Source of the DNA: Streptomyces sp. CG 926
GTDB taxonomy: Bacteria; Actinomycetota; Actinomycetes; Streptomycetales; Streptomycetaceae
Reading direction: 5' to 3'
Assembly (NCBI RefSeq): GCF_003148825.1
Contig: NZ_QGGZ01000007.1
Location: 406,108 to 470,107, forward strand
DNA length: 64,000 nucleotides
A program made the translations under genes and the position numbers. The notes under the pieces were generated by a model that saw nothing but the letters and a program-made list of their open reading frames with translations, ran no database searches and was not told the DNA's origin. Below, one piece after another: positions 26,771-34,734 of the stretch; position 1 is the stretch's first letter, and every line of letters starts with the position of its first letter.

Positions 26771-27112
26771 ATGATCTTCCACATCGTCCCGCTCACCGAC
26801 TGGACCGCCGCGCCCGAGCTTCCGTACGCCCCGCCCTCGCTGGAGGCCGAAGGGTTCGTCCACTGTTCGGCGGACCGCCCCACCGCTCTCGCGATCGTCG
26901 ACGCGCACTACCGGGCGGTACCGGGGATCCTGCTCGCGGTGGAGCTCGACGAGGGCGCGCTGACCGCCGAGGTCCGCCGGGAGAGTGATTCCGGCGGGCG
27001 ATACCCGCATGTTCACGGCCCACTGAACCGGGAGGCCGTGATCCACGTGTGGGAGGTCGTACGCACTCCCGGCAGCCCTGCCTCACTGGCCCCATGGGAA
27101 CCGGGGCGATGA
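26771..27112 (+). CDS. DUF952 family protein
   Basis: A 113-residue single-domain protein. Family marks are the N-terminal IFHIVPLTDW, then EGFVHCSADRP and a YPHVHGPLN segment. DUF952 is related in fold to ADP-ribosyltransferase-like or glutathione-related small enzymes by some reports, but no activity is established to my knowledge. There is no SD; TAGAAC ends 7 nt before ATG 26771, so the transcript may be leaderless. It is followed 80 bp later by the Rieske gene. Confidence 0.88.
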   Translation: MIFHIVPLTDWTAAPELPYAPPSLEAEGFVHCSADRPTALAIVDAHYRAVPGILLAVELDEGALTAEVRRESDSGGRYPHVHGPLNREAVIHVWEVVRTPGSPASLAPWEPGR

Positions 27113-27192
27113 ACCGGCGCGGCAGGCTTCACCCGAGGCCCGCCGCAGGCCAGGATGCTGACGCCATCCGGCCACGAAGCGAGGAGAGACTC

Positions 27193-27669
27193 ATGAGCGA
27201 CCTCACGCACACCGCCCGGCGCACGGTACTGACGATCGGCGCGGCCACCCTGGCCGGCGGCGCGATCACCGCCTGCGGCGGGGGCGGCGCCGAGAAGGCC
27301 TCCCCCGGGGAACCGAACGACCCGGCCGTCGAGCCCGCCGCCCCGGCCGCCCCCGCCACCCCGGACGCGGGAGCGGCCGACAAGGCCCTCACCAAGAAGG
27401 CGGACGTCCCGGTGGGCGGCGGCAAGGTCTTCAAGGAGGAGAAGGTCGTGGTCACCCAGCCCAAGGCCGGCACCTTCAAATGTTTCACGGCGGTCTGCCC
27501 CCATCAGGGCTGCCTGGTCAACAAGGTCGCGGACGGCACCATCGACTGCCCGTGCCACGACAGCAAGTTCGCGATCGCCGACGGTGCGGTGACCAAGGGT
27601 CCGGCCACCAAGGGACTGGCCGAGAAGAAGATCAAGGTCGCGGCGGACGGCAATATCTCGCTGGCATAG
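27193..27669 (+). CDS. Exported Rieske [2Fe-2S] protein
   Basis: A 158-residue protein. The N-terminus has a Tat-type signal (TARRTVLTIGAA) ending in a lipobox-like ITAC, so it may be a lipoprotein. An Ala/Pro-rich linker of about 40 residues leads to a Rieske domain with CPHQGC and CPCHDSKF, giving the two Cys and two His ligands of the cluster. Such small Rieske proteins are common in Streptomyces and probably move electrons outside the membrane; the partner is not known. GAGGAGA lies 6 nt before ATG 27193. Confidence 0.93.
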   Translation: MSDLTHTARRTVLTIGAATLAGGAITACGGGGAEKASPGEPNDPAVEPAAPAAPATPDAGAADKALTKKADVPVGGGKVFKEEKVVVTQPKAGTFKCFTAVCPHQGCLVNKVADGTIDCPCHDSKFAIADGAVTKGPATKGLAEKKIKVAADGNISLA

Positions 27670-27697
27670 TGGCAGGTCAGACGCCTACGCTCGCCGG

Positions 27698-28378
27698 ATG
27701 GACGATCTGACGCTGGTACGGGACCACACGGTCTACCGGTGCGTGATGGGCTCCCGGGCGTTCGGACTGGCGACGGCGGCGAGCGACACCGACCTGCGCG
27801 GTGTCTACCTCGCCCCGACGCCGCTGTTCTGGCGGTTCGAGAAGCCCCCCACGCATGTGGAGGGCCCGCGGGAGGAGGAGTTCTCCTGGGAGCTGGAGCG
27901 CTTCTGCGAACTCGCCCTGCGGGCCAACCCGAACATCCTGGAGTGCCTGCACTCCCCCTTGGTGGAAGAGGTCACCCCGGTCGGCGAGGAACTGCTCTCC
28001 CTCCGCGGTGCCTTCCTCTCCCGCCGGGCCCACACCAGCTTCAGCCGGTACGCGGCCTCGCAGCGCGGCAAACTCCTCGCGGACGTCCGTGTCCACGGGG
28101 CCCCGCGCTGGAAGCACGCCATGCACCTGCTGCGCCTGCTGCTGTCCTGCCGTGACCTCCTGCGCACCGGCCTGCTGTCCGTCGACGCCGGCCCGTACCG
28201 CGACCGCCTGCTCGCGGTCCGCCGCGGCGAGCGCACCTGGGAGGAGGTCGACGCCTGGATGGCCCGCCTCCAGCAGGAGACGGAGTCGGCCCTGGCCTCC
28301 ACCGTGCTGCCCGAGGAGCCGGACCACGCCCGGGTGCAGGACTTCCTGGTCCGCACCCGGCGCGCGTCGGCCGCGTAG
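27698..28378 (+). CDS. Nucleotidyltransferase (DNA polymerase beta superfamily)
   Basis: A 226-residue protein with the nucleotidyltransferase signature near the N-terminus: MGSRAFGLATAASDTDLRGV, which supplies the G-S and D-x-D metal ligands. A later ELERFCELALRANPNILECL helix and HSPLVEE match its neighbour on the opposite strand, so the two are paralogues. Substrate unknown (COG3541-like). There is no SD; TACGCT ends 6 nt before ATG 27698, so it is probably leaderless. It is convergent with the second nucleotidyltransferase gene, with 3 bp between stops. Confidence 0.82.
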   Translation: MDDLTLVRDHTVYRCVMGSRAFGLATAASDTDLRGVYLAPTPLFWRFEKPPTHVEGPREEEFSWELERFCELALRANPNILECLHSPLVEEVTPVGEELLSLRGAFLSRRAHTSFSRYAASQRGKLLADVRVHGAPRWKHAMHLLRLLLSCRDLLRTGLLSVDAGPYRDRLLAVRRGERTWEEVDAWMARLQQETESALASTVLPEEPDHARVQDFLVRTRRASAA

Positions 28379-28381
28379 CCG

Positions 28382-29140
28382 TCAGTCGCCCACGGTCCGC
28401 CGCCGTACGACGAACTCGTCGAGCGCGTCGTACGCCGACACGTGCTCGGGCAGCGCGGACACGGCCTGCGCCGCGTCCAGCACCGCGTGCAGCGCCTCGA
28501 TGTCCTCGCGTACGCCGTCGAGCGGCGGGCCCGCGTAGCCCCCGTGCTCGGCGGCGACCTTGGCCTCGATCAGGTCGGCGAGGTACGGGGGCGCCTCCGG
28601 CACCTCGGCCGGCAGGGTCGGCAGGTGCGCCTGCACCTCGCCCGACCGCATGAGGTGGATGCCGGTGAGCAGCGCCCGGAACGCGTAGAGCAGCGGTTTG
28701 AGCTCGGTGGCCTTCTCGAAGAGCCGCCACTGGGTGCCCGCGAACCCCCGGTAGTGGTGGGCGTGGTGGGAGGTCAGCACGCCGGGGGCCAGCGCGATCA
28801 GTTCCTCGTGCGCCTCCGTCGTGTGGACCACGAGCGGGGAGAGCAGCTGCTCCAGGACGTAGCCGTTGCGGTTCAGCATCAGGCGGACGAACTTGCGCAG
28901 GTCGTGCGTGACGAGGTCCATCTCCACGTCGTCCCGGTCCCACATGCGGCTCCGGGTCTCCTCCGGCTCGCGCAGGCCGAGCAGGTCCCCTGCCGGGAGC
29001 AGGTGGGCGCCGCGCAGGTCGATGTCGGAGTCCCGGGAGGGGAAGCCGTACAGGTGCGCGCCGGAGACCGTGGCGAAGATCAGCGGGTCGGGCTGCTCCG
29101 CCACGACGGGGGTCAGGTCGAGACTCAGTGCGTCCAGCAT
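28382..29140 (-). CDS. Nucleotidyltransferase, last gene of the NAD operon
   Basis: A 252-residue member of the same family as the neighbouring plus-strand gene. The signature is SGAHLYGFPSRDSDIDLRGA, with the DxD after DS. A DLVTHDLRKFVRLMLNRNGY segment and LEQLLSPL follow, and a C-terminal helical region may fold over the active site. It starts 3 bp after the ADP-ribosylglycohydrolase stop, so it is the fifth gene of the pnuC-led operon. A role in nucleotide or ADP-ribose transfer is suggested only by this context. Confidence 0.82.
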   Translation of the reverse strand: MLDALSLDLTPVVAEQPDPLIFATVSGAHLYGFPSRDSDIDLRGAHLLPAGDLLGLREPEETRSRMWDRDDVEMDLVTHDLRKFVRLMLNRNGYVLEQLLSPLVVHTTEAHEELIALAPGVLTSHHAHHYRGFAGTQWRLFEKATELKPLLYAFRALLTGIHLMRSGEVQAHLPTLPAEVPEAPPYLADLIEAKVAAEHGGYAGPPLDGVREDIEALHAVLDAAQAVSALPEHVSAYDALDEFVVRRRTVGD

Positions 29141-29143
29141 GGA

Positions 29144-30157
29144 TCAAGCATCCCAGAGGGCGCCGAAGGCCAGGAGTTCGTCGCGGTACTCGATGCGGCC
29201 CTCCCACTCGCGGGGCCAGACGTCCGCGCCGAGGTGGGCTCCGGCGAAGGCGCCGGCGAGGCAGGCGATGGAGTCGGAGTCGCCGCGCGTGCAGGCGGCC
29301 CGGCGCAGCGCGGTGAGCGGCTCGTCGGGGAAGAGCAGGAAGCAGTGCAGAGCGGTGGCGAGGGCCTCCTCGGCGATCCAGCCGTCGCCCGTGGCCAGGC
29401 AGGGGTCGGTCTCCGGGGAGGGGGACCTCAGGGCGGCCGTCAGCCGGTCCAGGACCCCCAGGCAGTCGTCCCAGCCGCGGGCCATGAAGGACTCCGGGGA
29501 GGCGTCGGACGCGGTCCGCATCCACAGGTCGCCGAGCCAGCGCTCGTGGTAGCGGGTGCGGTTCTCCAGGGCGTACGAGCGCAGCCGTCCGACGAGCCCG
29601 GTCACCTCGGTGCCCTCGGCCAGCAGGTGCACCGCCCGCGCGGTCAGGTCGGAGGCGGCGAGCGCCGTGGGGTGCCCGTGGGTGAGGGCCGACTGGAGCT
29701 GGGCGGCGCCGGCCCGCTCCTCCTCGGTCCAGCCCGGCACGAGTCCGACCGGGACCACGCGCATGTTGGCGCCGCAGCCCTTGGAGCCGATCTGGCTGGC
29801 GTCGCGCCAGTCCCGGTCCGGGCTGTCCAGCAGCCCACAGGCCGTCAGGCAGGTGCGGCCCGGGGCCCGGTTGTTCTCCGGGGAGTGGTACCAGTCGACG
29901 AACTCCTCGCGGACCGGCCGGGCCATGCGCAGCGGGTCCACCGGGCCCCGCTCCGCCGCCGTACGGATGCCGCGGGCCAGGGCGAGGGTCATCTGGGTGT
30001 CGTCCGTGACGATCGCCGGGCGCGGCAGGCTCATCTCGCGCCAGGGGCCCGTCTTGGCCAGGATCGAGGGCACGTCGTTGAACTCGGTCGGGAAGCCGAG
30101 GGCATCACCCAGGGCCAGGCCGATCATGGCGCCCGTCGCGGCTCGCTCGGTCGTCAT
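29144..30157 (-). CDS. ADP-ribosylglycohydrolase (DraG family)
   Basis: A 337-residue enzyme that hydrolyses ADP-ribose links. Metal-binding motifs of the DraG/ARH family are seen: GLALGDALGFPTEF at the start, TDDTQMTLA, and RGDSDSIACLAGAFAGA near the C-terminus. The ATG at 30157 overlaps the stop of the NrtR gene as ATGA. In this operon it could release ADP-ribose from protein or small-molecule adducts, feeding the Nudix protein next to it. The natural substrate is not known. Confidence 0.93.
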   Translation of the reverse strand: MTTERAATGAMIGLALGDALGFPTEFNDVPSILAKTGPWREMSLPRPAIVTDDTQMTLALARGIRTAAERGPVDPLRMARPVREEFVDWYHSPENNRAPGRTCLTACGLLDSPDRDWRDASQIGSKGCGANMRVVPVGLVPGWTEEERAGAAQLQSALTHGHPTALAASDLTARAVHLLAEGTEVTGLVGRLRSYALENRTRYHERWLGDLWMRTASDASPESFMARGWDDCLGVLDRLTAALRSPSPETDPCLATGDGWIAEEALATALHCFLLFPDEPLTALRRAACTRGDSDSIACLAGAFAGAHLGADVWPREWEGRIEYRDELLAFGALWDA

Positions 30158-30882
30158 CGGGTGGATCCTTCCGGTCGCAACAGGGGTGGGTGGAGGGTGG
30201 TCGCCGGGCCGGGCCGGTAGAGGGCGGCCGGTTTGCCGCGGCCGCCGGTCAGCCGGGCGGCGCCCGGTACGGCCTCGACGAATCCCGGCGTCGCCAGGAC
30301 CTTGCGGCGGAAGTTGGGGCGGTCGAGGGTGGTGTTCCAGACGGTCTCGTAGACGGACTGCAGCTCGCCAAGGGTGAACTCGGGCGGGCAGAAGCCGGTG
30401 GCCAGGCAGGTGTACTCCAGCTTGGCGCCGATCCGCTCGCGGGCGTCCGCCAGGATCACCGCGTGGTCGAAGGCGAGCTCCGAGACGTCGTGCACGGCCA
30501 GCCAGCGGGCGTGGGCCGCGTCCCCGCCGCCCTCGGGCGCCGGCTCGGGCAGGTCCGGGACGAGGGCGGTGAAGGCCACCGAGACCACCCGCATCCGGGG
30601 GTCGCGGTCCGGTTCGCTGTAGGTCCGCAGCTGCTCCAGATGGAGGGCGGCGACGAGTTCCTCCGGCAGGCCGGTCTCCTCGGCCAGTTCGCGCCGGGCG
30701 GCGGTCTCGGCGGACTCCCGCGGCAGGACGAATCCGCCGGGCAGTGCCCAGGCCCCGGCGTACGGTTCCTGGCCGCGCCGGATCAGCAGCACGTGCAGGG
30801 CGCCGGCGCGGACGGTGAACACGGCCAGGTCGACGGTCACCGCGAACGGCTCGAAGGCGTAGGGGTCATAGCCGGCGGTCAT
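30154..30882 (-). CDS. nrtR: NrtR-type Nudix regulator of NAD metabolism
   Basis: A 242-residue protein. An N-terminal Nudix domain (about 15-145) carries a complete Nudix box: GFVLPRE, then RRELAEETGL, fitting G-x5-E-x7-REUXEEXGU. A C-terminal winged-helix part (about 155-242) with FTLGELQSVYETVWN and FRRKVL is typical of NrtR. NrtR binds ADP-ribose and represses NAD genes. The intact Nudix box means it may also hydrolyse ADP-ribose, which many NrtR proteins cannot. Its start and stop overlap the neighbouring genes by 4 bp. A palindrome upstream of pnuC is a likely binding site. Confidence 0.85.
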   Translation of the reverse strand: MTAGYDPYAFEPFAVTVDLAVFTVRAGALHVLLIRRGQEPYAGAWALPGGFVLPRESAETAARRELAEETGLPEELVAALHLEQLRTYSEPDRDPRMRVVSVAFTALVPDLPEPAPEGGGDAAHARWLAVHDVSELAFDHAVILADARERIGAKLEYTCLATGFCPPEFTLGELQSVYETVWNTTLDRPNFRRKVLATPGFVEAVPGAARLTGGRGKPAALYRPGPATTLHPPLLRPEGSTR

Positions 30883-31958
30883 CGGTTCTCCGGAAGGGGG
30901 TCGGTGAAGTGCCAGCCCTCGGCCAGCAGTCCGTCCACGGCCCGGACGGCCGTCTCCAGCCGGGTCGCCCGGTCCCCGCGTACGACGAGGAAACGCCTCC
31001 CGGTGCGCTCCAGTTCCGCCCGGAAACGCTCGGTCATCCAGGGCCGCAGCTGTGGGCCGTCCCGCAGTCCGTCGTCCTCGAACGGCACGTCGGTGTGGTC
31101 GGTGAGCAGGTACATGTCCCGTCGGGTGAGGTCGGCGATCCGCTCGACCTCCTCGTTGCGGCCGCCCATGTACCGCTCGTGCCAGATCCCGGTCGCGAAG
31201 GAGTCGGTGTCGCAGAACAGCACGGGCGAGCCGAGCCGCGCGGCGTGCTCCTCGTCCGCGTCCTGGTGGCGGGCGATGAGCGGGAACTCCTCGGAGGTGA
31301 AGGTCACGTCCGCCCAGGAGGCGGTCGGGTCGGCGGCGCGGGCGGCCGCCAGCTTCTCCTCGCTGAACCGGCGCCCGTACTCGGCGACCCAGCCCGTCTT
31401 GGCCCATACGCCGCCTCGGCGCCGGTAGTGGTCCGCGAGGGCCCGCGACAGCGTGGTGGTCCCGGTGGACTCCGCGCCGAGGACGACGACGCGCCGGGTC
31501 AGGGCGGCCCGGACGGCCGGGCCGAGGAACTCCCAGGAGCCGGCCGGGTCCCGGCGTACCGCCGTCCCGGACACGGGGAACAGCGTGCGTTCGCGGTCCA
31601 CCAGGACCTCCTGGGCGCCGAACCGGCGGGCGAGCTCGCTCCCGTACTCCTCCGAGGTGAAGACGGCGTCCACCCGGCCGGGGACCGCGCCGCGGAAGAC
31701 GGCCATGTGGGCCTCCCATATGTCCGGGTCGTGCAGGTCGACCGGGATGTCGTCCACCGCGCCGACGACCTCGGCCCCGGGGTGCGCCTCGCGCATCCAG
31801 GCGACCCGGTCGGCGAGCGGGACGGACTCCACGGAGGCCGCGCACACCAGGACGGTCAGTCGCTCGCACTGGTCCTGGGCGGTGCGCACGAGGTGGTGGT
31901 GTCCGGCGTGCGGCGGGTAGAACTTGCCGAGGACCAGGCCGTGCCCGTGGCGTCTCAT
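30879..31958 (-). CDS. NadR-like NMN adenylyltransferase / nicotinamide riboside kinase
   Basis: A 359-residue two-domain enzyme. Residues 1-150 form a nucleotidylyltransferase (GKFYPPHAGHHHLV with the HxGH motif). Residues 155-350 form a P-loop kinase similar to the riboside kinase of NadR; its Walker A reads GAESTGTTT (161-169), with Thr167 where Lys is expected. FCDTDSFATGIW and YLLTDHTDVPFEDDG match the NadR kinase half. It would convert imported nicotinamide riboside to NMN and on to NAD. The ATG overlaps the pnuC stop as ATGA. The missing Lys may be normal in this subfamily; I could not check. Confidence 0.85.
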   Translation of the reverse strand: MRRHGHGLVLGKFYPPHAGHHHLVRTAQDQCERLTVLVCAASVESVPLADRVAWMREAHPGAEVVGAVDDIPVDLHDPDIWEAHMAVFRGAVPGRVDAVFTSEEYGSELARRFGAQEVLVDRERTLFPVSGTAVRRDPAGSWEFLGPAVRAALTRRVVVLGAESTGTTTLSRALADHYRRRGGVWAKTGWVAEYGRRFSEEKLAAARAADPTASWADVTFTSEEFPLIARHQDADEEHAARLGSPVLFCDTDSFATGIWHERYMGGRNEEVERIADLTRRDMYLLTDHTDVPFEDDGLRDGPQLRPWMTERFRAELERTGRRFLVVRGDRATRLETAVRAVDGLLAEGWHFTDPLPENR

Positions 31959-32563
31959 GCCGTCGCCCCCGCCGCCGTACGGGCGACCGGCGCCGGCAGC
32001 GTGCGGCGCCAGCCGAGGAGTCCGACCACGCACAGGGCGAGGAAGCCCACGTAGAGCGCGGAGGTCAGGTAGAGGCCCTTGTACGCGTAGAGCGGGATGT
32101 AGACGAGGTCGGCGGCGATCCACAGCCACCAGGACTCGACGAGCTTGCGGCACTGGCCGTACGTGGCGGCGAGCGAGAGCACGGTGGTCAGCGCGTCCCA
32201 GAAGGGGACGGTCGAGTCGGTGGCCCGGCTCAGCAGCAGTGTGAGTGCGAGCACCCCCACCGCCCCCGCCGCGGCGAGCCCGACCCATTCGGCGCGTGTG
32301 GTGCGGCGCACCGGCAGGGCCTCGGCGGATCCTGGTCCACCCCCGTGGGTCCAGGACCACCAGCCGTAGGCGGCGAGGGCGATGAAGACGATCTGGAGCC
32401 CGGCGTCGGCGTAGAGGCCGGCCTGGGCGAAGAGCACGATGAAGAAGATGTTGTTGGCGATGCCGATCGGCCAGTTGGCCACGTGCTGCCGGGCGACCAA
32501 CCAGACGCACAGGGCGCCGGTGGCGAAGCCGAGCACCTCGGTCCAGCTCATGGTCCAGCTCAT
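31955..32563 (-). CDS. pnuC: Nicotinamide riboside transporter PnuC
   Basis: A 202-residue membrane protein with about seven hydrophobic helices. Family marks are the WPIGIANNIFF segment, AAYGWWSW, and near the end WLWIAADLVYIPLYAYKGLY, which lines the substrate path. PnuC proteins pass nicotinamide riboside by facilitated diffusion, driven by its phosphorylation inside; here the kinase is the next gene. ATG 32563 is preceded by a GAGGGGGG run. It is the first gene of the operon, and a palindrome lies 20-43 bp upstream. Confidence 0.93.
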   Translation of the reverse strand: MSWTMSWTEVLGFATGALCVWLVARQHVANWPIGIANNIFFIVLFAQAGLYADAGLQIVFIALAAYGWWSWTHGGGPGSAEALPVRRTTRAEWVGLAAAGAVGVLALTLLLSRATDSTVPFWDALTTVLSLAATYGQCRKLVESWWLWIAADLVYIPLYAYKGLYLTSALYVGFLALCVVGLLGWRRTLPAPVARTAAGATA

Positions 32564-32583
32564 GACGACCCCCCTCGGGCTGC

Positions 32584-32606
32584 TTAATGGTCATGCTGAC
32601 TATAAA
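32584..32606 (-). promoter_or_regulatory. Putative NrtR operator upstream of pnuC
   Basis: A 23-bp imperfect palindrome: TTAATGGTC, 5-bp spacer, GACTATAAA. Half-sites close to ATAGTC spaced this way resemble known NrtR operators. It begins 21 bp upstream of the pnuC start and would overlap the promoter. It is an island of A/T in a GC-rich region. Confidence 0.65.
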
Positions 32607-32632
32607 CAGTGATCGGGGCTCCCGACAAGCGA

Positions 32633-32668
32633 AAAACCCGCGGTGCCCGAAAGGGCACCGCGGGTTTT
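32633..32668 (-). terminator. Terminator after rluB
   Basis: Perfect 16-bp stem, AAAACCCGCGGTGCCC and its complement, around a GAAA loop, with A and T runs at the ends, 42 bp past the rluB stop. It also separates rluB from the pnuC operon promoter and could work both ways. Confidence 0.88.
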
Positions 32669-32710
32669 CCGTGATCGTGCCGGCCGCCCGCGGGGCGACC
32701 GACGTGCGTC

Positions 32711-34099
32711 CTAGAGACCGACCTCGCGCATCAGCATGCCGACCTCGGTGTTGGTCAGGCGGCGCAGCCAGCCGGACTTCTGGTCGCCCAGCTCGATCGG
32801 ACCGAAGGAGGTCCGGACGAGCTTGTCGACGGGGAAGCCCGCCTCGGACAGCATGCGACGCACGATGTGCTTGCGGCCCTCGTGGAGGGTCACCTCGACC
32901 AGGTAGTTCTTGCCGACCTGGTCGACGACGCGGAAGTTGTCGGCGCGGGCGTACCCGTCCTCCAGCTCGATGCCGTCCTTGAGCCGCTTGCCGATGTCAC
33001 GCGGCAGCGAGCCGGTGATCGCGGCCACGTACGTCTTCTGCACGCCGTACTTCGGGTGCGTGAGGCGGTGGGCCAGCTCACCGTGGTTGGTGAGCAGGAT
33101 GATGCCCTCGGTCTCGGTGTCGAGCCGGCCGACGTGGAAGAGACGGGTCTCACGGTTGGTGACGTAGTCACCGAGGCACTGACGGCCGTCCGGGTCCTCC
33201 ATGGTGGAGACGACGCCGGCGGGCTTGTTCAGCGCGAAGAACAGGTACGACTGGGTGGCGACGGTCAGGCCGTCCACCTTGATCTCGTCCTTGGGCTGGA
33301 CGCGCTTGCCCTGCTCCAGCACGATCTCGCCGTTGACCTCGACGCGAGCCTGCTCGATGAGCTCCTCGCAAGCACGGCGCGAACCCATACCGGCGCGGGC
33401 GAGCACCTTCTGCAGACGCTCACCCTCCTCCTCGGCACCCGGGAAGGTCTTCGGGGTCTTGACCACGGGCTTGTCGGCGTACCGGTCGCGCACGCGCTCC
33501 TCGATACGCGCGTCCAGCTCGCGGGGGCGGGACTGGCCGCTACGGCTGCCGGGGCCGCTGCGCGGGCCGCCGGCTCCGCCGATACCGGGGGTCTTGGAGG
33601 TACGGGGGCCGCCCTTGGCGCCACCGCGGGCCGCGGCGCCACGGGCACCGCCACCGCCGGCCTTGGGGCCGCTGCGTCCGCTGCGCTCGCCCTCGGGGCC
33701 CACGTCGTAGCGGCGCTCCTCGGGACGCGGGTTGCGGATACGGGGGGCCGGCTGGTCGCGGTCGCGCGAGTCGGAGCCGCCCTGGTAGCCGCCGCCCGAG
33801 CTGCCGCCGCGGGAACCGCCGCCGCCCTGGTAGCCACCGCGGGAGCCGCCGCCCTGGTAGCCACCGCCGGAGCTGCCGCCACGGGAGCCGCCGGAGCCGC
33901 CGGAGCTGCCGCCCCGGTAACCGCCACCGGAGCTGCCGCCACGGGAGCCGCCGGAGCCGCTGCCACCGCCGGAGCCGCTCCCGCGGTAGCCACCGCCGCC
34001 GGAGGAGGAGCCGCCGCGGGAGTTACCACCGCGTCCGCCACCACCGCCGCCGCCGCTGTTCCTGTTACCGCCGCCGTTGCCGTTGCCGCTGCTTCGCAT
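32711..34099 (-). CDS. rluB: 23S rRNA pseudouridine synthase RluB with a long Gly/Ser/Arg-rich N-terminus
   Basis: A 462-residue protein. Residues 1-130 are RGG-like repeats (GGSRGGSSGGGYQGG and similar), followed by a basic Pro/Arg/Gly linker to about 205. An S4 RNA-binding domain (about 225-285) starts at ERLQKVLARAGMGSRRACEE. The RsuA/RluB-type synthase domain has HVGRLDTETEGIILLTNHG, with the catalytic Asp in RLDTET. It modifies U2605 of 23S rRNA in homologues. ATG 34099 overlaps the scpB stop as TGATG. The repeats are common in actinobacterial homologues but vary in length. Confidence 0.93.
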   Translation of the reverse strand: MRSSGNGNGGGNRNSGGGGGGGRGGNSRGGSSSGGGGYRGSGSGGGSGSGGSRGGSSGGGYRGGSSGGSGGSRGGSSGGGYQGGGSRGGYQGGGGSRGGSSGGGYQGGSDSRDRDQPAPRIRNPRPEERRYDVGPEGERSGRSGPKAGGGGARGAAARGGAKGGPRTSKTPGIGGAGGPRSGPGSRSGQSRPRELDARIEERVRDRYADKPVVKTPKTFPGAEEEGERLQKVLARAGMGSRRACEELIEQARVEVNGEIVLEQGKRVQPKDEIKVDGLTVATQSYLFFALNKPAGVVSTMEDPDGRQCLGDYVTNRETRLFHVGRLDTETEGIILLTNHGELAHRLTHPKYGVQKTYVAAITGSLPRDIGKRLKDGIELEDGYARADNFRVVDQVGKNYLVEVTLHEGRKHIVRRMLSEAGFPVDKLVRTSFGPIELGDQKSGWLRRLTNTEVGMLMREVGL

Positions 34100-34734
34100 C
34101 AAAGTTCCGTCGTCTTGTCGTCGTCTTCATCGGTGTCCGGTGCGTCCGGATCGAACGACGGCACACCTTCTTGCGTCTCGGCTTCGATCGCGTCCGCCTC
34201 GGGGAGGAAGGGCGCGAGCTCCGGGAGCTCGTCCAGGCCACGCAGGCCCATCCGCTCCAGAAAGTAGTTCGTCGTCCTGTACAGGATCGCACCTGTTTCG
34301 GGTTCCGTCCCCGCCTCCTCCACCAGACCGCGTTGGAGGAGGGTCCGCATGACCCCGTCGCAGTTGACTCCGCGGACCGCCGAGACCCGTGATCGGCTCA
34401 CCGGCTGGCGGTACGCGACGACCGCCAGGGTCTCCAGGGCCGCCTGGGTGAGCCGGGCCTGCTGGCCGTCCAGTACGAAGCCCTCCACGGCGGGCGCGTA
34501 CTCGGCCCGGGTGTAGAACCGCCAGCCGCCGGCGACCAGCCGCAGCTCGAAACCCCGGCGCGCGGCCGTGTACTCGTCGGCGAGCTCCCGCAGCGCCTGC
34601 GCGACCTCGCGCGGGGTGCGCTCCAGCACCTTGGCCAGGTGCGCCTCGGTGGCCGGCTCGTCCACGACCATGAGCACGGCCTCCAGGGCCGGCTTCAGTT
34701 CCAGCGCGGCCACCGCGCTCACGTCGCCGTTCAA
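34099..34734 (-). CDS. scpB: Segregation and condensation protein B
   Basis: A 211-residue protein with the two winged-helix domains of ScpB: LKPALEAVLMVVDEPATEAHLA at the start and QAALETLAVVAYRQPVSRSRVSAVRGVN in the centre, then LYRTTNYFLERMGL. The C-terminal tail is acidic. ScpB joins ScpA and Smc in the condensin complex that organises and segregates the chromosome. The start is TTG 34734, overlapping the scpA stop as TTGA, so the two are coupled. Confidence 0.95.
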   Translation of the reverse strand: MNGDVSAVAALELKPALEAVLMVVDEPATEAHLAKVLERTPREVAQALRELADEYTAARRGFELRLVAGGWRFYTRAEYAPAVEGFVLDGQQARLTQAALETLAVVAYRQPVSRSRVSAVRGVNCDGVMRTLLQRGLVEEAGTEPETGAILYRTTNYFLERMGLRGLDELPELAPFLPEADAIEAETQEGVPSFDPDAPDTDEDDDKTTEL

